From Spartobacteria bacterium (GTDB taxonomy: Bacteria > Verrucomicrobiota > Verrucomicrobiia > Chthoniobacterales > UBA10450): a DNA stretch of 40,487 bases. This document shows positions 1 through 8,717 of the stretch, piece after piece (position 1 is the stretch's first letter; every line of letters starts with the position of its first letter). Below the pieces are notes generated by a model. It saw only the letters and a list, made by a program, of their open reading frames with translations. It was not told where the DNA came from and ran no database searches. The position numbers and the translations under genes were made by a program. The stretch lies in the NCBI GenBank assembly GCA_003169695.1, contig PNAS01000027.1, forward strand, positions 1 to 40,487, given 5' to 3'.

Positions 1-39
1 TTTGCTTCCGAGCTTTTTGACATTGCGACGCTTTCGGTC

Positions 40-354
40 TTACAGCGTTCCGATCGAACGAACCAGATGCACCAGCGCGCTCGCACTGTTCAAAATCGGC
101 AGGGCGGCTGTCATTACGATAACGCTGAATAAGGCCGCCTCACTGACAAAACTGCGGCGCGCTTCATTCTTAAAATAATCCTGACTGATCGCACGGAACG
201 ACGGCCGGCAGCTGCCGAAGCAACGGCCACCGCCGTTCGCAACTGACGCAGCCTGAAAGCTGTTATCCGTTTTGGGGAGTGCGGAGCCTTTGCGCAATTC
301 GCGATCGCTAAAATCGCGGCGGCTCTTTTCGTTGAACTGGATGGTTGGTTTCAT
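40..354 (-). CDS. Small predicted membrane protein, sigma-54 controlled
   Basis: Encodes about 104 aa that I do not recognise as a named family. The N-terminal 70 residues are polar, basic and Ser/Arg-rich with two Cys near the middle (CFGSC). The last 35 residues hold one hydrophobic stretch (around AALFSVIVMTAALPIL) that could be a membrane segment or tail anchor, followed by a short tail. I chose the ATG at 354 over the upstream in-frame ATG at 402 because GGAAAG lies about 8 bases before it. A near-perfect -24/-12 sigma-54 promoter lies at 428-443 and would give a leader of about 60 nt. The gene is directly downstream of an NtrC/NtrY-like two-component pair on the same strand, so I infer it is a target of that pair. 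Its function is unknown. Confidence 0.6.
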   Translation of the reverse strand: MKPTIQFNEKSRRDFSDRELRKGSALPKTDNSFQAASVANGGGRCFGSCRPSFRAISQDYFKNEARRSFVSEAALFSVIVMTAALPILNSASALVHLVRSIGTL

Positions 355-427
355 ATTCTTGTCTTTCCGGTGAGATGCATTCCGCATCTCAATTGGATTC
401 AAAATCTTTGTTGGTGGACGAAGCTAT

Positions 428-443
428 TGCAATGGCCGTGCCA
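428..443 (-). promoter_or_regulatory. Sigma-54 -24/-12 promoter
   Basis: Read on the minus strand this is TGGCACG-GCCA-TTGCAA. It matches the sigma-54 consensus TGGCAC(A/G)-N4-TTGC(A/T) at every conserved position, including the invariant GG and GC. The predicted transcription start is near 417, about 60 nt before the ATG at 354. It lies downstream of a response regulator with a sigma-54 interaction AAA+ domain, which is the activator class such promoters require. Confidence 0.8.
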
Positions 444-527
444 TGGATCCAAACAAAATCATAACACCCTATCAATTAACTATTTAAAGTAGATGACCCA
501 AAACCGGTCAGCTCGGAAAAGCTTCGG

Positions 528-560
528 TTGTGGGATTCCACTGTCCCGATTGTGGGACGA
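528..560. promoter_or_regulatory. Palindromic half-site cluster, probable enhancer (UAS)
   Basis: On the plus strand TTGTGGGA occurs at 528-535 and again at 550-557, with TCCC between them at 544-547. GTCCC (543-547) and GGGAC (554-558) form a perfect 5-bp inverted repeat with a 6-bp spacer, inside TGTCCCGATTGTGGGACGA. GGGA (532-535) and TCCC (544-547) form a second inverted pair. The cluster lies about 100-130 bp upstream of the -12 element of the sigma-54 promoter, the usual range for activator sites, in the gap between the kinase stop codon and that promoter. Binding by the 1989-3335 regulator is inferred. Confidence 0.5.
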
Positions 561-581
561 GATTTGCGCGCTGTAGAAGAC

Positions 582-1913
582 CTATGTCGGCAAGCGCAAA
601 AGCGCTTCGCAACCCGGTCCGCTGCGATTCGCCAGGGTCAACGATCCACCGTGCGCTTCCGCGATTTGCCGGCTCAGAGCCAGGCCAATTCCAGAGCCGC
701 CTGGTTTGGTTGTGAAAAAGGGGACGAATAAGTTGGTCGGATTCATGATGCCGGGCCCGGTGTCCCGGACAAATACTTCAACGCATTCGGTCATGTCACG
801 CCAGCCGGTTGCGACGGTTCCCGCGGTCTCGAGCGAAGCTTCCGCCGCATTATGTAGAATGTTAATGAGTAATTGTTCCAACTGCGCCGCGTCCGCTTGA
901 ATGATCACCTCCGGCCCAGGCACGACCCGGACCGCGATGCGTGTTTCCAGACTAGCCACGCGCCTAACGAGTTCACCGAGATCGACCGGTTCCTTTTGCG
1001 GCGGTGGAAGGCGTGCCAGCCGCGCGTACGCCTGCATAAAACGGCTGAGCGATTCTGCGCGCGTCGCGATGATGTTCAATCCGCTCCTGGCGTCATCGCG
1101 CCAATCCGCCGGCGGTGGATCGCGCCGGATCAATGTTTCGAGACTGCCCGCGATAGATTTGATGGGCGCGAGCGAATTATTCATCTCATGGCCGATGACA
1201 CGCACGAGCCGCTGCCATGCGTTCCGCTCCTCCTCGCGGAGCGTGCGGCTTAAGTCCGTCAGGACCAGTAACTCGTGCGGCAAGCCTCGCTCCCGGAAAG
1301 AACTTCGACGGACGCCCCATCGCCCGGAGCCGCCTGGAAAAGCAAGTGTAAGCGGCGCGTCTTCGTTTGCGTCGCAACAGACTTCGAGTCCAAGGTCGCG
1401 TGCGCGCCGACCGAGTAGCTTGTCCATTGGTTGCCCTAGGAGGTCTTCGCCCGCGCGATTCACGAGCCGCAATCGCCGTTCGGGATCGAAGGTGAAAACT
1501 GCGACGTCTATTTCCGCCATGATCGTCCGGAGCAGAGCGGTCGCTTCGAACGCGCCGAGCCGCTGCAAGCGGAGAGTTTCGCCCAGCGCGTTAATTTCGA
1601 GCAATGCCTCACCGAGGGCGTCGTCGGCGCGGGCGCCTCGGGCGCGAATCGAATAGTCGCCTTCGCGGAGCGCGGCGAGCAGGTTCGTCATCGTTTGCAA
1701 GGGACGAATGACATGCTCGCGCGCGCTCAGGATGAACCCGAGGCCAAAGCCGGCGATAAAGAGTGTCAAAGTCCACTGAACTTTTGCGGTATGATCGCCA
1801 AACCAAAGCAGGGCCAGCGCGACGATAACGGCCGGCGCGGCCGCCGCGACAGTCAGCCATGTCAGGCGGCTCTCGTGGGTAAAACGACGGCGCTGTTTTT
1901 TGGGGACTTTCAT
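582..1913 (-). CDS. NtrY-like sensor histidine kinase
   Basis: Membrane-bound sensor kinase of 443 aa that should autophosphorylate on His and pass the phosphate to the response regulator encoded just upstream. Numbering from the upstream TTG at 1928, there are two membrane helices near residues 24-43 and 52-69 with almost no periplasmic loop, then HAMP (about 70-125), a PAS-like domain (about 128-225), and the H-box around His247 (GHEMNNSLAPIKS). A HATPase domain follows with N-box NILHNAAEA, G1 DTGPGI, F-box FVPFFTTKP and G2 GSGIGLALS. The near absence of an external loop suggests that the PAS domain or the membrane senses the signal. The ATG at 1913 is preferred to the TTG at 1928. It follows the regulator gene by about 75 bp on the same strand, so the two are probably co-transcribed. 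Confidence 0.9.
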   Translation of the reverse strand: MKVPKKQRRRFTHESRLTWLTVAAAAPAVIVALALLWFGDHTAKVQWTLTLFIAGFGLGFILSAREHVIRPLQTMTNLLAALREGDYSIRARGARADDALGEALLEINALGETLRLQRLGAFEATALLRTIMAEIDVAVFTFDPERRLRLVNRAGEDLLGQPMDKLLGRRARDLGLEVCCDANEDAPLTLAFPGGSGRWGVRRSSFRERGLPHELLVLTDLSRTLREEERNAWQRLVRVIGHEMNNSLAPIKSIAGSLETLIRRDPPPADWRDDARSGLNIIATRAESLSRFMQAYARLARLPPPQKEPVDLGELVRRVASLETRIAVRVVPGPEVIIQADAAQLEQLLINILHNAAEASLETAGTVATGWRDMTECVEVFVRDTGPGIMNPTNLFVPFFTTKPGGSGIGLALSRQIAEAHGGSLTLANRSGPGCEALLRLPT

Positions 1914-1988
1914 TCGCGCCCGCCGCAATCGCTATAGGGAAAGGCATGCCGCCCCCAGACAGAGCAGCCGGCCCTGCGATCGCTCCAG

Positions 1989-3335
1989 TTAGAGTCCATA
2001 CTGCTGCAGTCGCCGATAGAACGCGCTCCGGCTTAGTCCGAGTGCTTCCGCGGCCTTGCGAGCGTTTCCGTCGAAGCGCGAAAGCGCTTTTTTTACGAGG
2101 AAAGATTCTACTTCCTCCAGGCTCATGTCTTCCAGGCGGGGCGAGTCGTCTCGTCCACTCGTTAGGCCAAGATCGTTCACCTTTACTTGCTGCCCCTGTG
2201 CCATTAGGACTGCGCGTTCCACCACGTGATCCAGCTCACGAACGTTGCCGGGGAACTGGTGCTGGATCAAAACATCGCGCGCGGCTTCTTCAAATCCGGT
2301 CAAAGTCTTTCGGTACCGTTTCGCATGCTGCCGGAGAAAACTGTTCGCGAGGAGCATGATGTCTTCGCGCCGTTCGCGCAGAGGCGGCAACGGGATCTCG
2401 ATTGTGTTCAACCGAAAAAGCAGGTCCTGCCGGAAACGGCCCGCGGCGACTTCCTCATGCGGGTTCGCATTCGTGGCTGAAACGATTCGCACGTTCGCGT
2501 GCGATGTTTTCGATGAGCCGACGCGCTCGAACTCGCCGGTCTCAATCATGCGAAGCAGTTTCGCCTGTTGGTTCATCGGCACATTCGCGATTTCGTCCAT
2601 GAAAAGCGTGCTTTCATCGGCCAGTTCGAAACGGCCTGCGCGGTCCGTTTTCGCGTCCGTGAAGGCGCCCTTCACATGGCCAAACAATTCACTCTCGAAA
2701 ATCCCTTCGGAAAGTCCGCCCATGTTCACCGTGATCATGCTATGAGATGCACGCGACGAAAGCGCATGAAGGGCCCGCGCCACCAGACCTTTCCCGGTGC
2801 CGTTTTCGCCGGTGATGAGAACGTTCGCGTCCGACGGGGCGACGCGTGAGATCAACTCGAGCACCGGCCGCATGCGCGGCGATTCCGCGATGAGATTTGG
2901 CGCGTTGCCACGCAACAGTTGATTCGCCGCTTCGAGCCGGCGACCCTTTCGCAAGGCACCCGCGAGCTCGATCTGCGTGCGCACGATCGCCAGAAGCCTC
3001 TCGTTATCCCAAGGCTTCGGAATAAAATCACGCGCCCCGCGTTTCATCGCTTCGACCGCGAGATCGATCGTCGCCCACGCGGTCATCACGACTATCGGGA
3101 GGGTGCTGTCGAGGGCTTGAATGCGCGGTATCACTTCGAGACCTTCCTGGCCGGACGTCGTGTCGCGGGTGTAATTCAGATCCATGATCAAAAGCGTGTA
3201 ATCACGTTTTTCGAGCGCCTGGAAGATTCCGGCGAGCGATGTGACGGCGTCGGTCTGATGTCCTTCGCCCTTGAGCAAAATGCGCAATGCTTCCAGCACA
3301 TCATTCTGGTCGTCGGCGATTAGAATCCTGCTCAT
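1989..3335 (-). CDS. NtrC-family sigma-54-dependent response regulator
   Basis: Cytoplasmic transcription activator of 448 aa. Receiver domain, residues 1-120: acidic pair D8/D9, phospho-acceptor D52, T85 and K107. The sigma-54 interaction AAA+ domain spans about 145-380: Walker A GENGTGKG at 176-183, the sigma-54 contact loop at 223-228 read as GAFTDA rather than canonical GAFTGA, Walker B TLFMDE near 243-248, and FPGNVREL near the sensor-II region. A Fis-type helix-turn-helix occupies the last 40 residues (ARKAAEALGLSRSAFYRRL). It is the first gene of a minus-strand unit with the histidine kinase. Phosphorylation should drive ATP-dependent opening of sigma-54 promoters, the obvious candidate being the one at 428-443. 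The GAFTDA variant also occurs in other members of this regulator class as far as I recall, so I do not read it as inactivating. Confidence 0.95.
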   Translation of the reverse strand: MSRILIADDQNDVLEALRILLKGEGHQTDAVTSLAGIFQALEKRDYTLLIMDLNYTRDTTSGQEGLEVIPRIQALDSTLPIVVMTAWATIDLAVEAMKRGARDFIPKPWDNERLLAIVRTQIELAGALRKGRRLEAANQLLRGNAPNLIAESPRMRPVLELISRVAPSDANVLITGENGTGKGLVARALHALSSRASHSMITVNMGGLSEGIFESELFGHVKGAFTDAKTDRAGRFELADESTLFMDEIANVPMNQQAKLLRMIETGEFERVGSSKTSHANVRIVSATNANPHEEVAAGRFRQDLLFRLNTIEIPLPPLRERREDIMLLANSFLRQHAKRYRKTLTGFEEAARDVLIQHQFPGNVRELDHVVERAVLMAQGQQVKVNDLGLTSGRDDSPRLEDMSLEEVESFLVKKALSRFDGNARKAAEALGLSRSAFYRRLQQYGL

Positions 3336-3453
3336 CAGTTAACTCTGAACCGCGTTTCGCACGCGCTGTCAATCAGCCAGCGTCAGAGTAAAGAGATTTA
3401 CTTCTGAAGGAATCCTCAGGATTTTGCCCTGCCAGCGCCTTCGAAAACTGGGC

Positions 3454-4362
3454 TCAATCAGCCGCCAAATGCATGAAGAGGCACGCATAGATCTCGATGC
3501 CATTCCAAAGATTTTGCAGGCGAAGGGTCTCGTCCGCGGCGTGTTGATTGTCGTCGGGGTTCGCGATCGGCAAACCGATCACGGGTGTGTTGTTTGGTTC
3601 CTGGAACAGATACATCGGAATACTGTCTCTTACTGTCGGCAGACGGATCGGATCGTTTCCGGACGCCGCCATGATCGCGGCCACCTCTATCGAGAGGGGA
3701 AGATCCAGCGCGGTTCGAGCCGACGGATAGCCACTACTCCACTCGACCTTTACGATCTTACCGTACCCGAGGCGGGTTGAAGCCTCCAGTGTCTCGCGCG
3801 CAATCTTGTAGCCCCGCGCGACTCAATGTGACGCTTACCTAAGGGCTTCACTGATTCAGGGTTCAGGCGGAACAAGCCGGAAATCGATCGACGCCCGGGC
3901 TTCGGTTTGGATTGTGTTCGACGCCTGTGCTCCCACATGTCCCGACTCGATGCCGCGCACATTCAGAGCGGGTCTCGCATCATCGGCTTCCACGGATCGC
4001 TCATCCAGCGTGACGCGTCGACTGGCTGCCGATCGTAGTGCGCGTAAAAGGCAATGGTTCGATGTGATTCTGGCACTCGAACATCCGCGACCACGATCGG
4101 TGACGCCCCGTTGATCGTAAGCAACTGCGTGGTGGCTCCGCGCTTTTCCAACATTGCGCAGATCGCCTTCACGTTTCGCTCGATATTCGGTTGGTCGCCG
4201 GCGATGTTTCGGGATCGCAAGAAGTTCCGCGAACTCCACGAGGATTTCGCGTTCGTGCTGCGTGCGCCACGTGCGCGTTTGTTTGGCAACAACGCCCGGC
4301 TCGGCCGCACAAAGCACTGCGGTGCCAAAAGGAATGATTGCGACCAAGACGCGCTTACTCAT
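3454..4362 (-). pseudogene. Decayed M20-family peptidase gene
   Basis: Remnant of an exported M20 metallopeptidase scattered over several frames. It starts at ATG 4362 with a signal-peptide-like stretch (MSKRVLVAIIPFGTAVLCAAE) and keeps family-like sequence to about 4220. It shifts frame into RNIAGDQPNIERNVKAI and FYAHYDRQPVD (to about 3966), shifts again into NVRGIESGHVGAQ and IDFRLVPPE (to a stop at 3856), and resumes in other frames as GYKIARETLEAS and finally IPMYLFQEPNNTPVIG to 3454. Between the AHYDRQPVD segment and the dimerisation-domain segment about 200 residues usual for the family, with metal ligands, are missing. At 0.9 kb it is well short of the usual roughly 1.5 kb. At least three frame changes plus a deletion make it non-functional. 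Confidence 0.8.
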
Positions 4363-4391
4363 GTCATGGCTGGCGGCGATTAGGGATACTT

Positions 4392-5927
4392 CTATACCCA
4401 AAGAGTGCGATCGAAGGTCCGGTACTGGATCGCTTCGCTTACGTGCTCGGTCGTAATATCATCGGACGTCTGCAAATCGGCGACGGTGCGCGACACTTTC
4501 AGGATGCGGTCGTAAGCGCGAGCGCTGAGATTCAGTTCCGTCATCGCCACGCGAATCAGGTCCTGTGATTCGTCGCTGAGTTTGCAGTGTTGTTTAATCT
4601 GGCGCGGGCCCATCCGCGCGTTGCAGTTGATTTTTTTATCGGAACGAAAACGCGTCTGCTGCCGCTCGCGCGCACGACCCACGCGATCGCGAATCGCCGC
4701 GGAATCTTCTTCCGTCCTGGTGCTCGAGATATCGCGGTATTCCACCGCGGGAACCTCGATGTGCAGATCGATGCGATCGAGCAGTGGTCCGGAAATTCTC
4801 TGCCGATAACGCTGGACCTGAAGCGGACCGCATCGGCATTCGCGTTTTAGATCACCGAAATAACCGCACGGACACGGGTTCATCGCCGCCACGAGCATGA
4901 ACTCCGAAGGGAACGTAACGCTGCCGGCTGCGCGCGAGATCGTGACCTTGCCATCCTCCAATGGTTGCCGCATCACTTCGAGCGTCGAGCGCTTGAACTC
5001 CGGCAACTCATCCAAAAAAAGCACGCCATGGTGAGCGAGACTCACCTCGCCCGGTGCCGGAATGGTAGAGCCGCCCAGCAAACCGACGTCGGAAATTGTA
5101 TGGTGCGGCGAACGAAAGGGTCGCGTGGAGACGAACGCCTGTTCGCCGCTGAGCATTCCGGAGATGCTGTGGATCTTGGTGCTCTCGATTGCTTCTTCGA
5201 GCGACATCGGCGGGATAATCGTGGGAATGCGTTTCGACAACATCGACTTCCCGGAACCGGGCGGCCCGATCATGAGCAAGTTGTGGCCGCCCGCGACTGC
5301 CACTTCGATCGCGCGCTTCACGTGCCCCTGCCCCTTCACGTCACTGAAATCGACCTCGTAATTTTGATGCGTTTCGAAAAAAGAAGTCAGGTCGCCGCGG
5401 GTCGGCTCCATGGTCGTCTCGCCACGGATGAACTCGAAAGTTTGTCGGAGATTCTGGACACCGTAGACGTCGATGCCTTCCACCATGGCGGCTTCGTGCG
5501 CGTTCGCCTCCGGAACGAAGATGGCTTGTTTGCCGCGCCGCCGCGCTTCGAGCGCCACCGGCAGCACGCCTTTCACCGGTCGGACTGCTCCGTTCAAGGC
5601 CAACTCACCAACAAAACTGAATTTTTCGAACGTTGAACTATCCATCTCTTCGCTCACCGCGATCATTCCGAGCGCAATCGGCAGATCGAAACTTGGTCCC
5701 TCCTTCTTAATATCGGCCGGAGCGAGATTGATTGTCGTCCGTCCACGCGGCCAGAAATATCCGCTGTTGCTGATCGCCGTCGTGACGCGATCCCGGCTCT
5801 CTTTCACGGCGGCATCAGGGAGGCCGACAATGATAATGTTTGGATTACCGCCTGCGCCGTTAACCTCGATCTCCACCTCATACGCGTCCACACCATAGAC
5901 CGCAGCGGAGTAAATCTTTGCCAGCAT
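4392..5927 (-). CDS. comM: YifB/ComM family Mg-chelatase-like AAA+ ATPase
   Basis: Protein of 511 aa, full length for the family. The N-terminal ChlI/Lon-C-like domain (1-170) carries the family opening residues [19 protein letters not shown] and [14 protein letters not shown]. The AAA+ Mg-chelatase domain follows with Walker A GPPGSGKS at 221-228, Walker [12 protein letters not shown], and the Cys-containing [11 protein letters not shown] and CRCGP segments. A C-terminal helical domain (about 410-505) contains [21 protein letters not shown]. ComM in naturally competent bacteria is a hexameric helicase that promotes branch migration of incoming DNA. The exact role here is inferred, and no other competence gene lies nearby. 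It runs opposite to the sigma-factor gene and is followed by the decayed peptidase gene. Confidence 0.93.
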   Translation of the reverse strand: MLAKIYSAAVYGVDAYEVEIEVNGAGGNPNIIIVGLPDAAVKESRDRVTTAISNSGYFWPRGRTTINLAPADIKKEGPSFDLPIALGMIAVSEEMDSSTFEKFSFVGELALNGAVRPVKGVLPVALEARRRGKQAIFVPEANAHEAAMVEGIDVYGVQNLRQTFEFIRGETTMEPTRGDLTSFFETHQNYEVDFSDVKGQGHVKRAIEVAVAGGHNLLMIGPPGSGKSMLSKRIPTIIPPMSLEEAIESTKIHSISGMLSGEQAFVSTRPFRSPHHTISDVGLLGGSTIPAPGEVSLAHHGVLFLDELPEFKRSTLEVMRQPLEDGKVTISRAAGSVTFPSEFMLVAAMNPCPCGYFGDLKRECRCGPLQVQRYRQRISGPLLDRIDLHIEVPAVEYRDISSTRTEEDSAAIRDRVGRARERQQTRFRSDKKINCNARMGPRQIKQHCKLSDESQDLIRVAMTELNLSARAYDRILKVSRTVADLQTSDDITTEHVSEAIQYRTFDRTLWV

Positions 5928-6237
5928 GGGGGAGAACGTGTGGAAGAGCTTCGGAATAACGGCGCAATTCCGAGGCTGAAATTACCCTATTCGGCGTGGT
6001 CCGGCCGCGTCAATACTGCGAATTTCTTGGAGATCGAGTGACCCTGGCCTTACCCGCTTGTAATCAGCGGTTTAGAGTCAGCCAGGAGAAATATTGAACA
6101 AGACCCGTCCAAATGCTGTCAGAATTGCGATATTTAAGGTTGTTAACTACTTTGTAGAATGTTAAAACAAAAAATCTACAAACGCCCGCAAAGCGTAACA
6201 ACCGAAATTTTGTTGGTGCGACCCCTCTACCCTTTTC
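5928..6237. promoter_or_regulatory. Divergent intergenic region with promoters
   Basis: A 310-bp non-coding gap between the divergent comM and sigma-factor genes. The half nearest the sigma factor (6090-6230) is A+T-rich compared with its surroundings. It contains a plausible -10 hexamer TAGAAT at 6155-6160, but no convincing -35 at the right distance. I see no operator, riboswitch or small gene here. Both flanking genes must be driven from this region. Confidence 0.4.
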
Positions 6238-6249
6238 ATGAAAAGTTAT

Positions 6250-7104
6250 ATGGCTGCTGAAGATAGCGATACTGGAATAAAAATTTACCTGCGAGAGATC
6301 GGGCAGATCCCGCTTTTGACGCCCGATCAGGAGATCGAACTCGCCGCGAAGATCAAGAAGGGTGACCGTGAGGCGCGCGCCCTCATGATTCGCTCGAATT
6401 TGCGGCTCGTCGTCAAGATCGCGCACGACTACGCGAATCTCGGTCTCCCACTGCTGGATCTCATTTCCGAAGGCAACATCGGTCTAATGAAGGCCGTGGA
6501 GCGTTTCGATCCCGCGAAAGGCGGAAAGCTGAGCACGTATGCCGCCTGGTGGATTAAGCAGTCGATCAAGCGTGCCCTGGCGAACCAGAGCAAAACGATC
6601 CGCCTGCCAGTACATTTGGTCGACAAGATCTCGAAGATGCGCCGCGTCTCGCTGCAGATGAGCGAGGAACTCGGCCGCGAACCGACCGATGACGAGCTTG
6701 GCGAAGAAATCGGCATTGCGAGCGGAAAAGTTTCGCAACTCAAGACCGTATCGATTCGTCCGGCCTCTTTGGATGCGCCAATCAGCGATGACGATTCAAC
6801 CGAATTCGGCGAGATTGTTGGCGATGAAGAAGCGCAGACGCCGTTCGAATTGCTCCGCGACAAGAATCTCCGGAACGAAGTCGGTGGATTGCTCGATGTG
6901 CTGGACGATCGCGAACGGAAGATCATTTTCTCGCGCTTTGGTCTCGACGGCGGCAAGCCCAAGACTCTCGAGGAAGTCGGGAAAAAATTCGGCGTGACCC
7001 GCGAACGGATTCGCCAGCTGCAGAACATCGCGCTCTCAAAATTGCGCCGCGCCCTTAGCAAAAAGGAGCGTCCGGTCGACGTCGAGCTGCCGGTCGAGGC
7101 TTAA
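6250..7104 (+). CDS. Sigma-70 family RNA polymerase sigma factor
   Basis: About 284 aa. It has region 1.2 (DTGIKIYLREIGQIPLLTPDQE), region 2 with the core-binding and -10 recognition helices (SNLRLVVKIAHDYANLGLPLLDLISEGNIGLMKAVERFD and YAAWWIKQSIKRAL), region 3, and region 4 with the -35 helix-turn-helix (TLEEVGKKFGVTRERIRQLQNIALSKLRR). It lacks the acidic region 1.1 and the long non-conserved insert of housekeeping RpoD, so it resembles a group 1/2 factor of RpoS or SigA-like size; I cannot say whether it is the primary sigma. Two ATGs are possible, 6238 and 6250. Neither has a clear Shine-Dalgarno; I prefer 6250 because MAAEDSDTGIKIYLREIGQ resembles the start of related proteins. Confidence 0.92.
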   Translation: MAAEDSDTGIKIYLREIGQIPLLTPDQEIELAAKIKKGDREARALMIRSNLRLVVKIAHDYANLGLPLLDLISEGNIGLMKAVERFDPAKGGKLSTYAAWWIKQSIKRALANQSKTIRLPVHLVDKISKMRRVSLQMSEELGREPTDDELGEEIGIASGKVSQLKTVSIRPASLDAPISDDDSTEFGEIVGDEEAQTPFELLRDKNLRNEVGGLLDVLDDRERKIIFSRFGLDGGKPKTLEEVGKKFGVTRERIRQLQNIALSKLRRALSKKERPVDVELPVEA

Positions 7105-7111
7105 GCTGGAA

Positions 7112-7143
7112 CGCGGGGGGACGGAACATCCGCGCGCTTTTTG
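7112..7143 (+). terminator. Possible terminator after sigma factor
   Basis: A short stem CGCGG (7112-7116) pairs with CCGCG (7130-7134), followed shortly by CTTTTTG. The stem is short and the loop long, so this is a weak candidate placed 8 bases after the stop codon. Confidence 0.3.
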
Positions 7144-7197
7144 TTTCACGGAGCGTGTAGCGCAGGCGCGCGGTTTGCGCTTAGATTCTGATCTGCT

Positions 7198-8658
7198 TTG
7201 CGCGATCTGTACTCCACCTTCGCCAGGATTGGCGCCGTTACCGACAATGCTACGCTGCGAAGTCTTTACTTCGATCTGCTGCGCCGTCTTCAGCCCGACG
7301 TCTGCTGCGACATCGGGGCTCACGACGGACAGGCTGCCTTAGTGGCGAAAGAGGCCGCTCTCGGTTCGGAAGTGTATGCGTTCGAGGCCAATCCGGAGGT
7401 CTACCAGCGTCACCGCACCGATTTGGAAAATGTCGGCGTGCATTACCTAAATCTCGCAATCAATGAGCGCTCAGGCGAGGCCACCGTTTACGCGCCCTGC
7501 ACACTTTCTAAGGCCTGGGATAACGGTAACATCGTGGATGCTTCGATCACCGAGCCCGCCGACACGGGCAAGGCATCGCTGCTGCATCGCAATGAAGCCG
7601 CGACCTACCGGGAATTCACGGTCGCTTCCCGTTCGCTCGATGATTTTTTCGCAACCAAAGTACGAGACTTTCGCGCTTGTCGTTTCGCGCTCTGGGTCGA
7701 TGTGGAAGGAGCCGCTGAGCTTGTCTTGCTCGGCGCGGAAACAGTCCTACGGACCACCGTCGCTATCTTTGTTGAGCTCGAAGGTTATCCCTTCTGGAAA
7801 GAGCAAAGGACTGCTGATCGCGTCATCGAATTCCTGATGGAGCGTGGCTTTCTTCCCGTGGCCCGCGACCGCGAGTACGGCGACGATCAGTTCAACGTCT
7901 TGTTTGTTCGCACGGCAGATCGAGAAGCGCTTGATGATCTCGTCCGGCGACCGCGAATGTATCCTCTCCGAGACGTTCCTGTCCTAATACCGGTCTTCAA
8001 CAATCCGACCTATCTGCGGAAGATGATCGAGCAATTGCGCGTCGTCGGATTGCCGAACATCATCGTGGTTGATAACGGGTCCGAGTATCCGCCATTCCTC
8101 GACTACCTGGATTCGCTGGAAGGAAAACTGAGCGTCGTTCGCTTAAAAGAAAACAGCGGTCCGCGGCGACTCTTTCGCGACGCAGCTCTCTACAATCAGC
8201 TCCCGCAATATTTTTGCCTCACGGATCCCGATCTGGGATTTAACCCCAACTTGCCGTCGGATTTCGTGGAGCGCCTCGCCGCTTTAACGACGAGATATCG
8301 CGTCGGCAAAGCCGGCTTCAGCCTCGATATCTCCGAGCCGGAAAAAATGATCGCCGCGCCATTCCAAATCGGAGAGGAACGCTGCAGTATCTGGGAATGG
8401 GAGGCGCAGTTCTGGCAGACGCGATTGGAAGAGAAAGGCGATCCAGCTTACCGCGCTTCGATCGACACGACTTTCGCGGTCTACAACAAAGAATTCTTTT
8501 GCGCCGAAAATTTCCTCGATGCGATCAGGGTCGCGGGATGTTACACGGCGCGCCACCTGCCGTGGTATGCCGATCATCGCCTCCCTCCCGAAGAGGCGGA
8601 CTTCTACCGCGCGACCAGCAAGCACTCTTTCTACACCGGCACGCCGCCGAAGTCCTAG
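7198..8658 (+). CDS. FkbM-type methyltransferase fused to a glycosyltransferase-like domain
   Basis: A 486-aa two-domain protein. Residues about 1-240 form an FkbM-family SAM methyltransferase, with motif I VCCDIGAHDGQ, the acidic EVYAFEANPEVY segment, and the FkbM-typical SLDDFF and LWVDVEGAAELVLLGAE. Residues about 260-480 resemble a GT-A fold glycosyltransferase: VPVLIPVFNNPTYLRKMIEQL, NIIVVDNGSEYPPF, and LTDPDLGF as a candidate DxD site. The protein would methylate and/or glycosylate a cell-surface glycan; the substrate is unknown. The start is TTG at 7198, the only usable start after the in-frame TGA at 7189, and no strong Shine-Dalgarno is visible. It lies near the other glycan genes of this window, separated from them by pyruvate kinase. 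Confidence 0.8.
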   Translation: MRDLYSTFARIGAVTDNATLRSLYFDLLRRLQPDVCCDIGAHDGQAALVAKEAALGSEVYAFEANPEVYQRHRTDLENVGVHYLNLAINERSGEATVYAPCTLSKAWDNGNIVDASITEPADTGKASLLHRNEAATYREFTVASRSLDDFFATKVRDFRACRFALWVDVEGAAELVLLGAETVLRTTVAIFVELEGYPFWKEQRTADRVIEFLMERGFLPVARDREYGDDQFNVLFVRTADREALDDLVRRPRMYPLRDVPVLIPVFNNPTYLRKMIEQLRVVGLPNIIVVDNGSEYPPFLDYLDSLEGKLSVVRLKENSGPRRLFRDAALYNQLPQYFCLTDPDLGFNPNLPSDFVERLAALTTRYRVGKAGFSLDISEPEKMIAAPFQIGEERCSIWEWEAQFWQTRLEEKGDPAYRASIDTTFAVYNKEFFCAENFLDAIRVAGCYTARHLPWYADHRLPPEEADFYRATSKHSFYTGTPPKS

Positions 8659-8717
8659 AGCGGCCGTCGCTAGTCCATCATCGACTCGTCTGCGCTCGAT
8701 GGGACGGAAGTCCCTGA

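Noticed and set aside
8679..8701. Stem CATCGA...TCGATG between the convergent FkbM and pyruvate kinase genes as terminator
   Set aside because: The stem is only 6 bp with an 11-nt loop and there is no T-run on either side.
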